A stretch of 64,000 nucleotides of DNA, taken from Acidobacteriota bacterium (GTDB lineage Bacteria > Acidobacteriota > Vicinamibacteria > Vicinamibacterales > CAVVIG01). Under the pieces are notes generated by a model. It searched no databases, was not told where the DNA came from, and saw only the letters and a list, made by a program, of their open reading frames with translations. The stretch lies in assembly GCA_016195265.1 (NCBI GenBank), contig JACPZW010000002.1, positions 1 through 64,000 on the forward strand, read 5' to 3'. A program made the translations under genes and the position numbers. Below are positions 35,484 to 43,812 of this stretch, piece after piece (within the stretch, counting starts at the first letter, position 1; the number at the start of each line of letters is the position of its first letter).

Positions 35484-36065
35484 CTATTGGTTTCCTCGCC
35501 CAGCGCGACCACGAGCCGCGTTCTGTCGCTCGGTCGAAGGAGGTACGATGCCTTTCAACCGCAGGTAAACCGTGCCGATGCCGTACATCTCGCTGTTGTG
35601 CGCAAGGAGGCCGTATAGAGCCATCGCCCGAGTGATTTCATTCGGGCCTTGGCGGATGAACACCACGGCGTTCTCATCAGTCGTCGACGAGAACACGTCA
35701 TCGCAGAAGGCGAACGAGTCCGCCAGAACCTTCACGAACTCGGCCTTCGTCTTGAATTCCTGTTCGAGGCTCCTGCCCTGGGCCGGATCTGGGACGCCCT
35801 TCACCGCAGCGCAGGTGCCGAACAGCCCAGCTGCAACGTGAGCGACAACTTGACCGAAAGTGCGAACTTCCGGCATGGACCCGGGCTTGAATCCGAAGTC
35901 AGCGTCGGGCATCTTTTCGGCCTCGGCAGTCAGATTCGCTTTGCTGCCGACATAGCTGAGCTGTAGGCCCAGGGCCAAGCCGACTGTCCGACCAGCGGCC
36001 GGCTGCCCGCCAGCGACTGAAGCCAGCAATAGGACGCTGAACACGAACCACGTCACGTCTTTCAT
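35484..36065 (-). CDS. Secreted DinB-like protein
   Basis: 193 residues. ATG 36065 has GGAG about 8 nt upstream and a signal peptide (VTWFVFSVLLLASVAGGQP). The rest is a four-helix DinB/YfiT-like fold: ANLTAEAEKMPDADFGFKPGSMPEVRTFGQVVAHVA (about 55-90) and a C-terminal HNSEMYGIGTVYLRLKGIVPPS. Two of the usual three metal histidines (H88, H160 approx.) are visible. Function unknown. It lies between the two attC-like sites, as a cassette gene would. Confidence 0.78.
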   Translation of the reverse strand: MKDVTWFVFSVLLLASVAGGQPAAGRTVGLALGLQLSYVGSKANLTAEAEKMPDADFGFKPGSMPEVRTFGQVVAHVAAGLFGTCAAVKGVPDPAQGRSLEQEFKTKAEFVKVLADSFAFCDDVFSSTTDENAVVFIRQGPNEITRAMALYGLLAHNSEMYGIGTVYLRLKGIVPPSTERQNAARGRAGRGNQ

Positions 36066-36130
36066 AGGTCTTCTCCTTGACCTGAAGAAGGACCCCGACT
36101 TCGCCAATTAGTTCCCGTCATTCGTTCAGC

Positions 36131-36205
36131 GGTCAACGTTACGCATCACCAGCGGCGCGCTGTCCGATTACGGCGGCGCGCCGTCTGGTGCATGCGAAGT
36201 TAGGC
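36131..36205 (-). other. attC-like recombination site 2
   Basis: Minus strand: GCCTAAC (36205-36199) and distal core GTTGACC (36137-36131). TTCGCATGCACCAG pairs with CTGGTGATGCGTAA leaving single extrahelical bases, then GGCGCGC-type inner arms. 75 bp, a typical attC size. The antitoxin stop codon TAA is inside the GCCTAAC box. Confidence 0.72.
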
Positions 36206-36505
36206 CGCACCGCGTGTGCCGTGAAGCGCATCCGCCACGGCTTCAGGATTTTTGGCCGCCACTCGGAGCAACGCGAGTGCCGGCCCATCCGGCGTTCGGC
36301 GTCCCTGCTCCCAGTTGCGCAACGTGGCTACACTGACGCCGATCATGAGCGCAAACTCGCTCTGGGACGCCCCGAGCTTCGCTCGCACGGCCTGAACGTC
36401 CGTAGGGCGAAACACCGTCGTACGGCCCGCCTTCATGCGGTGACGCCGAATGCGACCGGCCTGCCGAACACTGGCAACGAGCTCCCGAAATGCCGCTGGC
36501 TTCAC
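36200..36505 (-). CDS. XRE-type antitoxin (HigA-like)
   Basis: 101 residues. C-terminal helix-turn-helix: DVQAVRAKLGASQSEFALMIGVSVATLRNWEQGRRTPDGPALALLRVAAKNPEAV (about 36-90). It is the second gene of a toxin-first module, starting inside the toxin's ATGA overlap. Expected to bind and repress the operator upstream of the toxin. Its stop is formed by the attC core box, as often seen for integron cassette genes. Confidence 0.9.
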   Translation of the reverse strand: MKPAAFRELVASVRQAGRIRRHRMKAGRTTVFRPTDVQAVRAKLGASQSEFALMIGVSVATLRNWEQGRRTPDGPALALLRVAAKNPEAVADALHGTRGAA

Positions 36506-36825
36506 TTGAACTCCTCCCGGACGAGTTGCCCCAGCACCCGCGCCTGCGCAGGCGTCAGGTCGCCCTGCTCGTTCTTCGCATACGCGTACAGCATGTAAAA
36601 CGCGCGTTCCTTGGGCGCCCAGTAGTAGATAACCCGAAGACCGCCGCGTTTACCGCCACCCGCCTTGGCCCACCGTACCTTGCGAAGGCCACTCGCGCCA
36701 CGAACGATCGGTCCCTGCTCAGGCCGTAACATGAGTGCGACTTGCAGGCTCCGGTACTCATCATCGTCCAGAAACCGCGTAATCACGTTCGTGAAGATCG
36801 GCGTCTCGACGAAGCGCATGAGCAA
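36502..36825 (-). CDS. RelE/HigB-type toxin
   Basis: 107 residues (an ATG two codons in, at 36819, is equally possible). MRFVETPIFTNVITRFLDDDEYRSLQ, GLRKVRWAKAGGGKRGGLRVIYYW and LYAYAKNEQGDLTPAQARVLGQLVREE are the hallmarks of the RelE-like mRNA-interferase subfamily paired with XRE antitoxins. The basic RKVRW-K-GKRGG-R stretch corresponds to the catalytic/RNA-binding surface. Overlaps its antitoxin by 4 nt. Appears intact. Confidence 0.9.
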   Translation of the reverse strand: MLMRFVETPIFTNVITRFLDDDEYRSLQVALMLRPEQGPIVRGASGLRKVRWAKAGGGKRGGLRVIYYWAPKERAFYMLYAYAKNEQGDLTPAQARVLGQLVREEFK

Positions 36826-37125
36826 CTATACGCCATTGGCGCATCGTGGCCAATTGAATTGTATGGTTGGTATTCTTGCGGCCTAACTTCATATCGGTGG
36901 ATGGCGCCAATTGCTGGTCAGGCCGGTGCGCCTCTCCTCGCGCTCTCGGACTACCCGCCGCGCGCGGGCAGCATTGCCGCCACTCCCTCCGTCGGTGGAC
37001 AAGTCGTTCTACCGGCGCGATTCGCCTGACTCAACGCGTCCAGACCCGGGCATTGGCGCCGGTGCCAATCGCCCGAAAAGCCCAGGATCGGCGGAAGGGG
37101 CCATTCCGAGTCCGCTCCCCCAACG
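36826..37125. other. Gene-free spacer with one integron-type core box
   Basis: 300 bp between the toxin start and the PEBP stop. It contains GTTAGGC (minus strand, 36887-36881), which would be the proximal boundary of the TA cassette, but no paired arms. An inverted GGCGCC-rich patch lies near 37060. No gene supported. Confidence 0.45.
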
Positions 37126-37776
37126 CTACCGGTGAAAGCGCGCGACGAGCACGGCCTTGCCGAGGACGTGGCCGTCCATCGCGTTTACGACGGCCGTGCG
37201 CGTGGCCGCCGCTTCCTGCGGCGTGCCCTGCGGCACGTCGAGCTTCGTGTCCAGCGCGTACAGCTCGAACGTGTAGTGATGGTATGGACCCGCCGGCGCG
37301 CCGGGGCCCATGTAGCTGTTCGAGCGGAGGCTCACCTGCCGCGTCCCGTCCGGCAGTTCGCCAGCGGCCACGCCTTCGGCGAACCCGGTGGACGTCCCGG
37401 GAATATTCCAGACGAGCCAGTGCGTGATGTCCATCTTCGATCCCTTCGCGAGCACGGGTTCGGGATCGTGCATGAGGAGGACGAAGCTCTGCGTGCCGGG
37501 CGGCACCTGCGACCATTTAAGCTCGGGCGACGGCGCCGTCGCGCCCGCCGCCTGCGTGAACTTGTCGGGGATGACGCCGCCATCCTCCCACGCCGGGGAC
37601 GTCATGATCAGCGGCGGAACCGCCGGTCCGCGTCCGCCGCCGCGCTGCCCTCCCGCGGGCGCGCCGCCAGCGGGCGGCTGAGCGCCTGCGGTCGCGACAC
37701 CCATCACCGTCATCGTGCAGACGGCCGCCAGCGCCAGAACTCCCGTCATCGATATCGATCGCATCACCTGTCGCAT
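37126..37776 (-). CDS. Secreted YbhB/YbcL PEBP-family protein
   Basis: 216 residues; GGAG about 9 nt before the ATG; signal peptide to about AGAQ (33), then a G/A/P linker. The PEBP fold is evident from LKWSQVPPGTQSFVLLMHDPEP (DPDAP-like), ITHWLVWNIPG (phosphate pocket) and GPYHHYTFELYALD. Bacterial members are presumed binding proteins; the ligand is unknown. A 14-bp palindrome separates it from the upstream lipoprotein gene's partner region. Confidence 0.9.
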   Translation of the reverse strand: MRQVMRSISMTGVLALAAVCTMTVMGVATAGAQPPAGGAPAGGQRGGGRGPAVPPLIMTSPAWEDGGVIPDKFTQAAGATAPSPELKWSQVPPGTQSFVLLMHDPEPVLAKGSKMDITHWLVWNIPGTSTGFAEGVAAGELPDGTRQVSLRSNSYMGPGAPAGPYHHYTFELYALDTKLDVPQGTPQEAAATRTAVVNAMDGHVLGKAVLVARFHR

Positions 37777-37810
37777 GTGCTGTCTCCTCGCGCGCGTCGC
37801 GCGCCGTTGA

Positions 37811-37840
37811 CGTCAGGGCGGAGCAAGCTCCGCCCTGACG
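37811..37840. repeat. Perfect 14-bp-arm palindrome
   Basis: CGTCAGGGCGGAGC-AA-GCTCCGCCCTGACG between two leftward genes. No T-run follows on either strand, so REP-like rather than a classical terminator. Confidence 0.75.
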
Positions 37841-37867
37841 GTTGTCCTATTGCTGCTTGCTGGCGTC

Positions 37868-38356
37868 CTACGGTTGCCGCGTCATCGGCAGATTGCCATT
37901 CAGAAACGGTCCCTCGCACGAATCCGCTCCGGTGTAGACGGCGGTCAGCTGATTCACGCCATTCCCAGGCACGGACGCCGAGCCGGACAGCGTCGTCGTG
38001 CATGCCGGCGTCGGGTCGCCGTCCGCGCCCGCCGCGAAATGCATCGTCAGCGTCATCGTCGTCCCGTCGATCGATCCCGAGAAGGTCCCGCTCTTGTTGC
38101 GGTGACACGAGCTGCACGATCCGTCGTTCGGATCGACCGCCTGCGTCTTCACCGTCCCGGACACCGCGGCGCCGGTCTGCGTCAACGACCACGTCACGAC
38201 CGTGGCGCCCTGGGAATCGATACCTGTACCTCGCCACAGCCCGGACACGCTTCCTGCGCCGATCGGCCCGCTCGGCATCGTGACGGACGTGCCGCACGCA
38301 ATCGGTACGGCAGCGACGAAAGCAGCGGCGGCCGGCGTCAGATTGCGGAATCGCAT
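37868..38356 (-). CDS. Putative lipoprotein with a CxxCH motif
   Basis: 162 residues; AGGAGG 5 nt before the ATG. The signal sequence ends VAAVPIACGTS, a plausible lipobox. A single CSSCHR sits near residue 83 inside an otherwise beta-rich, S/T-rich domain (GLWRGTGIDSQGATVVTWSLTQTGAAVSGTV). A haem would be attached if cytochrome maturation acts, but the surroundings do not look like a cytochrome fold, so the motif may be coincidental. No family recognised. Confidence 0.65.
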   Translation of the reverse strand: MRFRNLTPAAAAFVAAVPIACGTSVTMPSGPIGAGSVSGLWRGTGIDSQGATVVTWSLTQTGAAVSGTVKTQAVDPNDGSCSSCHRNKSGTFSGSIDGTTMTLTMHFAAGADGDPTPACTTTLSGSASVPGNGVNQLTAVYTGADSCEGPFLNGNLPMTRQP

Positions 38357-38406
38357 TGGTCCTCCTGCGCAGCGAATTATACGGCCACAGCTGGCGCCGA
38401 GGCGGG

Positions 38407-40620
38407 CTAGTGGATCGGGGTGAAGGGCGCCTGCAGGTACACGAAGGTGACGCCGCTGCCGAGGTAGTTGTCGAACTGATCCAGCACGGTCGCGGTCCGC
38501 AGCCACTCCGGGCCCGTCTCGCGCAGGCGGTCCTCGATCAGCGTCGAGAGGTGCTCGAACCCTGCCTCAACGGCGCGCGTGCGGATCGCGTCCAGCAGAT
38601 GGTTTTCCAGCTCGGCGCCATTCTGCACCGTGGGCAGGATCGCCATCGCCTGCAGGTAGAAGGTGTTGTTCTCGCCGAACCGCGGATCGGACGCGACGCC
38701 TTCCTCGTCGTGATTCTCGAGCGCGCTGCCCAGCGCGTATCCTACGAAGCGCCCCGACACGCGATCGCGCAGACCGACGCCGATCGCGCGCGGGTTCGCG
38801 ACCGTCGTCTCGAGCGCTTCGAGCGAGTACTGCAGCAGCGGCCGGTGGCCGGACGCGGCGCCGTCGGGCGGCACGGCGCCGTAGCGTTCCTGCTCGACCG
38901 CGAGGATCTGGTGCTTCACGCCGTCGAAGGCGGCCGGCGTCAGCGCGACGTCCTCGAGCGTGTCGAGCGGGAACGCCAGCGTGCCCACGCGGAGTCGCGG
39001 CGTCGGCATCGTCTCGGGCACCACACGCCCGCGCACGAGATCCTCGATCGCGAGCCCCAGGATCGCCAGCGCTTCGTCGATCGCCGGCGGCTCCATGTCG
39101 TAGCGCGGATAGAACCGGACGCTGCGCTCGCCGGCCGGCAGGAGGACGAGGCCCCGGCGGAACGCGCGATCGAGCAGTGCGTCGGACCAGTCGGCGCGGA
39201 CGACGTCGAACGCGAGCATGACGCCGTAGCCGCGGACGTTCTTGATGATTTCGCGATGGGCGCGCGCGAGCGCGTCGAGCCCGGCCTTCGCTCGCTCGCC
39301 GGTCCGCCGCACCTGGTCCAGATCGAGCGCGTCGAGCCGGGCCAGCACGCGGACCATGCCGACCGAGTCCCCCTCCCACGTGGTGTTGAACTTCTTCTCT
39401 TCCTGAAAGAACGTCGCCAGCTCTTCGCTGACGAACAAGACGCCGTTCTGCGCTTTCTTGGCCCAGGTGACGAGATCGGGCGGGCACGGCAGGTCGAACC
39501 ATTCGTGCGCCCAGAGCCGCGCGGTGATGCCCCAGCCCGTCTGGACCTCGTCGAAAATGAGGGGGACGTCGTAGATGCGGGTCAGCAGCCGCAGCTTGCG
39601 CATGAAGCGCGCGCTCGCGGGCCGCACGCCGCCCTCGCCCTGAATCGGCTCGACGAGCACGGCGGCGACACGCTGCGACCGACGGACGACGTCGGCCGTC
39701 AGCTTCGCGCGCTGTTCCTGGACGAACGCGCGCACGGCGCCGGCGTCGAGCGCGGGCCGGGCGAGACATCCGTCGATCGCCTCGATCTCGCGGACGAACG
39801 CGTCGCGGCTCTTCTCCGCTTTCGGCATCCGGCCGGAGACGAGCAGATCCCAGATCTGCTTGAGGCTGCGCTCCTCGCGGCGGAGCGTGTCCTTCGGCTT
39901 GCCCGGCTCGTCCACGGGAAACAGGACGCTCGGCCAGTCGAACGTCGGGAAGCCGAGCCGCGCCTTCTTCCGATGCGTGACGGCCAGGCTGCCGAGGGTC
40001 CGGCCGTGGAACGCACCCTCGAACGAAATGATGAATCCACCGTCACTGTCACCCGTCGTCTTGACGCGGTTCAGCAGCACCGCCTTGATCGCGTTCTCCA
40101 CCGATTCGGCGCCCGTGTTGACGACGAAGTGGCGCGGCGTGCCCGCGGGCGCGATGCGATCGAGCGCGGCCTTGAAGCGCAGCGAGAGCGTCGTCTGGTA
40201 TTCAGAATGCGCGTAGCGCGCGGCCACCGACGGCAGCGCGTCGAGGATCGCGGAGACCACCGCCGGGTCGTTCTCGCCGAACGCGTGCGTCGCGATTTGC
40301 GCGCCGAGATCCAGGAACCGGTACGGCTCGCCGGCGGCGTCGCGATCGATGACGGCGAGGTACGGGCCGACCGACTCGGCGGGATCGAACGCCAGCGGCA
40401 GCGAATAGAACAGACCGCGCGACGCGGCCGCCAGCGCCGCGTGCGACGCGGGCAGCTGCTGCGCGACCAGCTCCTCGAGCGGGCGCTCGCTGTCGTGAAA
40501 CGCGTCTGGCACGTGCGTGCGGACGTCGCCCGAGCGGTACAGCCGGTTCAGCTGCGCGATGCGCGCGAGCGTCGCCGCCACGCGGGAGACCGTGCCGTCG
40601 AACGCGTCCGCGGTTTCCAC
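38407..40620 (-). CDS. Class-III aminotransferase fused to a GNAT-like domain
   Basis: 737 residues from GTG. Residues about 85-510 are a PLP fold-type I class-III aminotransferase, lysine-6-aminotransferase-like: NTGAESVENAIKAV, FEGAFHGRTLGSL, LVEPIQGEGGVRPAS, FDEVQTGWG and the Schiff-base lysine in WAKKAQNG. Residues about 535-737 resemble a GNAT acyltransferase (SGRFVGYALGSALENHDEEG, FYLQAMAILPTVQNGAELENHLLDAIRTRAVEAGFEHL). Last gene of a leftward operon of secreted proteins, yet without a signal peptide itself. Possible transaminate-then-acylate enzyme. Confidence 0.85.
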   Translation of the reverse strand: METADAFDGTVSRVAATLARIAQLNRLYRSGDVRTHVPDAFHDSERPLEELVAQQLPASHAALAAASRGLFYSLPLAFDPAESVGPYLAVIDRDAAGEPYRFLDLGAQIATHAFGENDPAVVSAILDALPSVAARYAHSEYQTTLSLRFKAALDRIAPAGTPRHFVVNTGAESVENAIKAVLLNRVKTTGDSDGGFIISFEGAFHGRTLGSLAVTHRKKARLGFPTFDWPSVLFPVDEPGKPKDTLRREERSLKQIWDLLVSGRMPKAEKSRDAFVREIEAIDGCLARPALDAGAVRAFVQEQRAKLTADVVRRSQRVAAVLVEPIQGEGGVRPASARFMRKLRLLTRIYDVPLIFDEVQTGWGITARLWAHEWFDLPCPPDLVTWAKKAQNGVLFVSEELATFFQEEKKFNTTWEGDSVGMVRVLARLDALDLDQVRRTGERAKAGLDALARAHREIIKNVRGYGVMLAFDVVRADWSDALLDRAFRRGLVLLPAGERSVRFYPRYDMEPPAIDEALAILGLAIEDLVRGRVVPETMPTPRLRVGTLAFPLDTLEDVALTPAAFDGVKHQILAVEQERYGAVPPDGAASGHRPLLQYSLEALETTVANPRAIGVGLRDRVSGRFVGYALGSALENHDEEGVASDPRFGENNTFYLQAMAILPTVQNGAELENHLLDAIRTRAVEAGFEHLSTLIEDRLRETGPEWLRTATVLDQFDNYLGSGVTFVYLQAPFTPIH

Positions 40621-40642
40621 CGGTCAGTCTCCCCGAACGGGA

Positions 40643-41017
40643 TCAGCGCTTCTCGGGGTGCAGGTCGTGGCAGGTATTGCAGGTCGTATTCAGTTTGGCG
40701 AACGCGTCGTTGGCCTGGTCGAGCTTTCCGCCTTTCGCCTGAGCCGCCACGTCCTTCGCGTGCGCGCGCGCGGTCTGCGCGAGCTTGACGATGTCGGCGG
40801 CCTTCTTCGCGGCCCAGAAGCCCTCGGTCTTTTCCATCAGCGCGTCGATCTTCAGCGCGGCCTCGGCGATCTTCGCGCCGTCCTTCTTGCCCATCGCTTC
40901 CCTGATATCTTCCTGCAGGTCGGTGGCGTCGTTCATCCACCCCTTCTCCGCTTCGACATCGGGCGCCTGTGCCGCCATCGTCATCGAGAGAAACAGGATC
41001 GCGAACGCGACTCTCAT
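40643..41017 (-). CDS. Cytochrome c'-like secreted protein
   Basis: 124 residues with a cleavable signal (RVAFAILFLSMTMAAQAPD). Four-helix-bundle character throughout, and CNTCHDLHPEKR at the extreme C-terminus, the position of the haem motif in class II cytochromes (c'/c556). GAGGAG 4 nt before the ATG. It sits between the PEGA-domain and aminotransferase genes in a tight operon. Confidence 0.88.
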   Translation of the reverse strand: MRVAFAILFLSMTMAAQAPDVEAEKGWMNDATDLQEDIREAMGKKDGAKIAEAALKIDALMEKTEGFWAAKKAADIVKLAQTARAHAKDVAAQAKGGKLDQANDAFAKLNTTCNTCHDLHPEKR

Positions 41018-41026
41018 GGCACTCCT

Positions 41027-41818
41027 CTACTTTGCGCCGGCGGGCGGATCGCCTTGCTTCAGCCGCGCGCGCGCCTTGTCGACGTCGCGGTGGAACACGA
41101 AGAGCCGATCCGCGCTGCCGTCGGGATCGGTGAAATCGTACTTCTTTCCCTTCTTCACCTGCACCTTCAGATTCTTCTGCAGGTAGTCCACCTCGAACCC
41201 GTCGACGTCGAGGAGAGCGGCACTAAACGCATCGCCTTTGTCCGCGGTGTCGTAGCGCAAGCCCTGCGGCGTGGCGACAAGCCGTCCCTTGCACGAGCCA
41301 ATGCGGTGCTTGTGGACGACGTCGATGTGGGCGTCGAGACGGACCTCTTTCAGCTTGACGAGGATGTCGCGCGGACCCGGCGTGACGGTGATGGGATCCG
41401 AGATGCCCTCCCAGCCCTGCGCGGACACGTTCAGCTGATGTGTTCCCGGCTTGACGCTCGGCGCGTCCACCGGCGCGGTGCCGAGGAACACGCGATCGAG
41501 AAACACCTGCGCGCCCGGCACGTCGGCGTCGATGTGCAGGACGCCCGCGTCCGTCGACGGCGCTGGCGCTTCAGGCTCGGCCGGCGCGGGCGCGTTCGCC
41601 GGCTTCGGCGCCGCCCGCTTCGGCGCGCGCGGCTCCGGCGACGCCGTCGTTGGCAGCGCACCGGCCGACAGATCGCTGACGGGCGGAGGCGCGGGCGGAG
41701 CCGGCTTGGCGGCCGCGTTCCGCGCGGGCGCGGGACGCGACGGGGTCAGCAGGGAGAGGACGCCGACGGCCAGAATCACGAAGCCGCCGGGGACGGCGAC
41801 GAGGACGGAGCGATTCAC
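41027..41818 (-). CDS. Membrane-anchored PEGA-domain protein
   Basis: 263 residues. N-terminal helix (VLVAVPGGFVILAVGVLSLL), a P/A-rich linker (30-90), then a PEGA-type beta domain (GVLHIDADVPGAQVFLDRVFLGTAPVDAPSVKPGTHQLNVSAQGWEG, about 92-140) and a C-terminal region with an SCKG cysteine. PEGA domains are cell-surface modules. Separated by 9 nt from the cytochrome c' gene and 4 nt from the ankyrin gene, so co-translated with them. Confidence 0.78.
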   Translation of the reverse strand: MNRSVLVAVPGGFVILAVGVLSLLTPSRPAPARNAAAKPAPPAPPPVSDLSAGALPTTASPEPRAPKRAAPKPANAPAPAEPEAPAPSTDAGVLHIDADVPGAQVFLDRVFLGTAPVDAPSVKPGTHQLNVSAQGWEGISDPITVTPGPRDILVKLKEVRLDAHIDVVHKHRIGSCKGRLVATPQGLRYDTADKGDAFSAALLDVDGFEVDYLQKNLKVQVKKGKKYDFTDPDGSADRLFVFHRDVDKARARLKQGDPPAGAK

Positions 41819-41822
41819 GAAA

Positions 41823-43742
41823 TCAGCACGACACGCATTTGTGGCTGTTCTTCGACCCGAGCTTCTCGAGCAGCGCGATCGTCGCCGGGAACGGTGAGAT
41901 GCGCTGCACCGGTCCGTTTGCCATGTCGGCCGTCGTCTGGCCGCTGCGCGCGACGGCGGTCACGTCGGCGCCCTTCAACACGAGGTACAGAATCATGTCG
42001 TTGTCGCCGCGCGCGGCCGCGTGATGGAGCGCCGTGTAGCCGTCGTTGTCGCGCGCGTTGACGTCCGCGCCGAGTTCCTCGACCAGGTACTTCACGACCG
42101 CCATCCACGCATCGGGCGCGTGGCGATGGGCGTTGCCCGCGAAGCCTTCACCGTACTCGACGCCGGCCGCGGCGTGCAGGGGCGGCGCGCCGGGGCCGCC
42201 CTGCGGCACGGGCGGCGCGTTGAACTTTGCCTGATCCTCCGCCGCCGTCGGCGCGACCGGACCACCGGCGCCCGCTGGCGGTCCGCCGCCGCCACGACGC
42301 ACCGGAATCGCCGGCGCTGTCGTCGGAATGTTCGGATCGGCGCCGTACGAAATCAGGAGCTTCATCGCCTCGAGATCCGTGCCGTACGCCGCGCGCCAGA
42401 ACGCGGTCGATCCCGACGTGTCGGCCAGCCCGCAGTTGCGATTGCCGCAGCCGCTGTAGACGAGATACCAGGGATGCGACTTGATGCGCGCGTTCGGATC
42501 CGCGCCTTTCGCGAGCAGGGCGTGCATGACGTCGAGGTACGTCGCCTTCTGCTGCTCCATTTCCTGCGGCTGCGGGAAACGCGTGCGCGGCTGCCACGGC
42601 GCGTTGATCGCGGCCCAGAGCGGCGTCACGCCGTTGCTCGCGGCGGCGAGGTTCGGATTCGCGCCACGCTCGACGAGCAGCATCGCCATGTCGAACTGGC
42701 CGTTGACGAGCGCCATGACGAGCGGGTTCACGGCTTCGCCGGCGCTGACCTGATCGATCGGCGCGCCGCCGTCGAGCAGCGCGCGCGCGGCGTCGAGGTT
42801 GCCCTGACGCGACGCGTGCAGGAGCGCCGTCAGTCCGCCCTTGGCGGAGACCGGCGGATTGATTTCGTCCGGATCGAAATTCGGCGGGCGATCGGCCGGG
42901 TTGTCACCAGCGCCGGCGTTCGCGCCGCCGGCGTCGCCTCCCGCAGGCGCGTTCCCGCCTCGCCCGCCGCGTCCTCCTCGCCCACCCGCGGCTGCAGGGT
43001 CGGGCGGCGGAATCCTGCCGGACGCAAACAGGTCGCGCGACGCCTGGATGGCCGCCTGCACCTGGTCGGCGGTGGGCTTCTGGCCTTTCGGTACGGCTGC
43101 CTCGAGCACCTTGCGCTGTGCGGCGCTGGCCGCGCGATCGAGCGCGGTCTGGTGCGCGATATCGATCGCGTTCGTCGTGACCTCCGGATCGGCGCCGCGC
43201 GCGACCAGCAGGCGGATCGCGCTGGCGCGATTCTCGGCCGCGGCGAACATGAGCGGCGTCTGCCCCCACTCGGACTCCTTCGCGTTCACGTCGGCGTCAC
43301 CTTCCAGCAGCAGCGTGATGACGTCGGTGTTTCCGGACGAGGCGGCCAGATGCAGCGCCGTCACGCCGCTGGGTGTCGTCTTTGCTTTGACGTCGGCGCC
43401 CGCCTTGAGGAGCGCTGCGACGGCCGGCGCGCTGCCGGCAGTGCTCGCCAGATGCAGCGGCGTGTAGTGCCCGATGCGCGTCACCGCGTCGATGTTGGCG
43501 CCGGCGTGCGCGAGCATTTCGATCATCGTGGCGTCGCCGCGCTCGGCGGCCCAGTGCAGCGCCGTCATGCCGTCGCCCTGGCCCGCGCTCGCGTCGGCGC
43601 CCTGCTTCAGCAGCGCGCGCACTGCGTCGCGATCGCCCTTCATCGCCGCGTCCGCGACCGCCGGGGACGACGGCGCCGCGTGCAGCCACGCACTGAGGCA
43701 GAGCGCCGCGAGCGCGGCCACCGTCAGAGTCTTGCGAACCAT
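41823..43742 (-). CDS. Secreted ankyrin-repeat protein
   Basis: 639 residues from the ATG that opens the signal peptide (KTLTVAALAALCLSAWLHAAPS). At least nine ankyrin repeats (for example GMTALHWAAERGDATMIEMLAHAGANID; GVTALHLAASSGNTDVITLLLEGDADVN) with two G/P/A-rich insertions (about 265-305 and 500-540). The C-terminus ends NSHKCVSC. Lies immediately downstream of DUF1552/DUF1592 genes, an association I recall in Acidobacteria. Likely a periplasmic scaffold for the redox proteins in the operon. Confidence 0.88.
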   Translation of the reverse strand: MVRKTLTVAALAALCLSAWLHAAPSSPAVADAAMKGDRDAVRALLKQGADASAGQGDGMTALHWAAERGDATMIEMLAHAGANIDAVTRIGHYTPLHLASTAGSAPAVAALLKAGADVKAKTTPSGVTALHLAASSGNTDVITLLLEGDADVNAKESEWGQTPLMFAAAENRASAIRLLVARGADPEVTTNAIDIAHQTALDRAASAAQRKVLEAAVPKGQKPTADQVQAAIQASRDLFASGRIPPPDPAAAGGRGGRGGRGGNAPAGGDAGGANAGAGDNPADRPPNFDPDEINPPVSAKGGLTALLHASRQGNLDAARALLDGGAPIDQVSAGEAVNPLVMALVNGQFDMAMLLVERGANPNLAAASNGVTPLWAAINAPWQPRTRFPQPQEMEQQKATYLDVMHALLAKGADPNARIKSHPWYLVYSGCGNRNCGLADTSGSTAFWRAAYGTDLEAMKLLISYGADPNIPTTAPAIPVRRGGGGPPAGAGGPVAPTAAEDQAKFNAPPVPQGGPGAPPLHAAAGVEYGEGFAGNAHRHAPDAWMAVVKYLVEELGADVNARDNDGYTALHHAAARGDNDMILYLVLKGADVTAVARSGQTTADMANGPVQRISPFPATIALLEKLGSKNSHKCVSC

Positions 43743-43812
43743 ACGCTGCTCCAGGAAGGCGCCAGGCGCCGAGCCACACACATCACCGACGACCAGGAAG
43801 AGCCAGCCTCGC

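Noticed and set aside
36881-37040. A third complete attC site
   Set aside because: Only the GTTAGGC core is present; no pairing arms or distal core were found.
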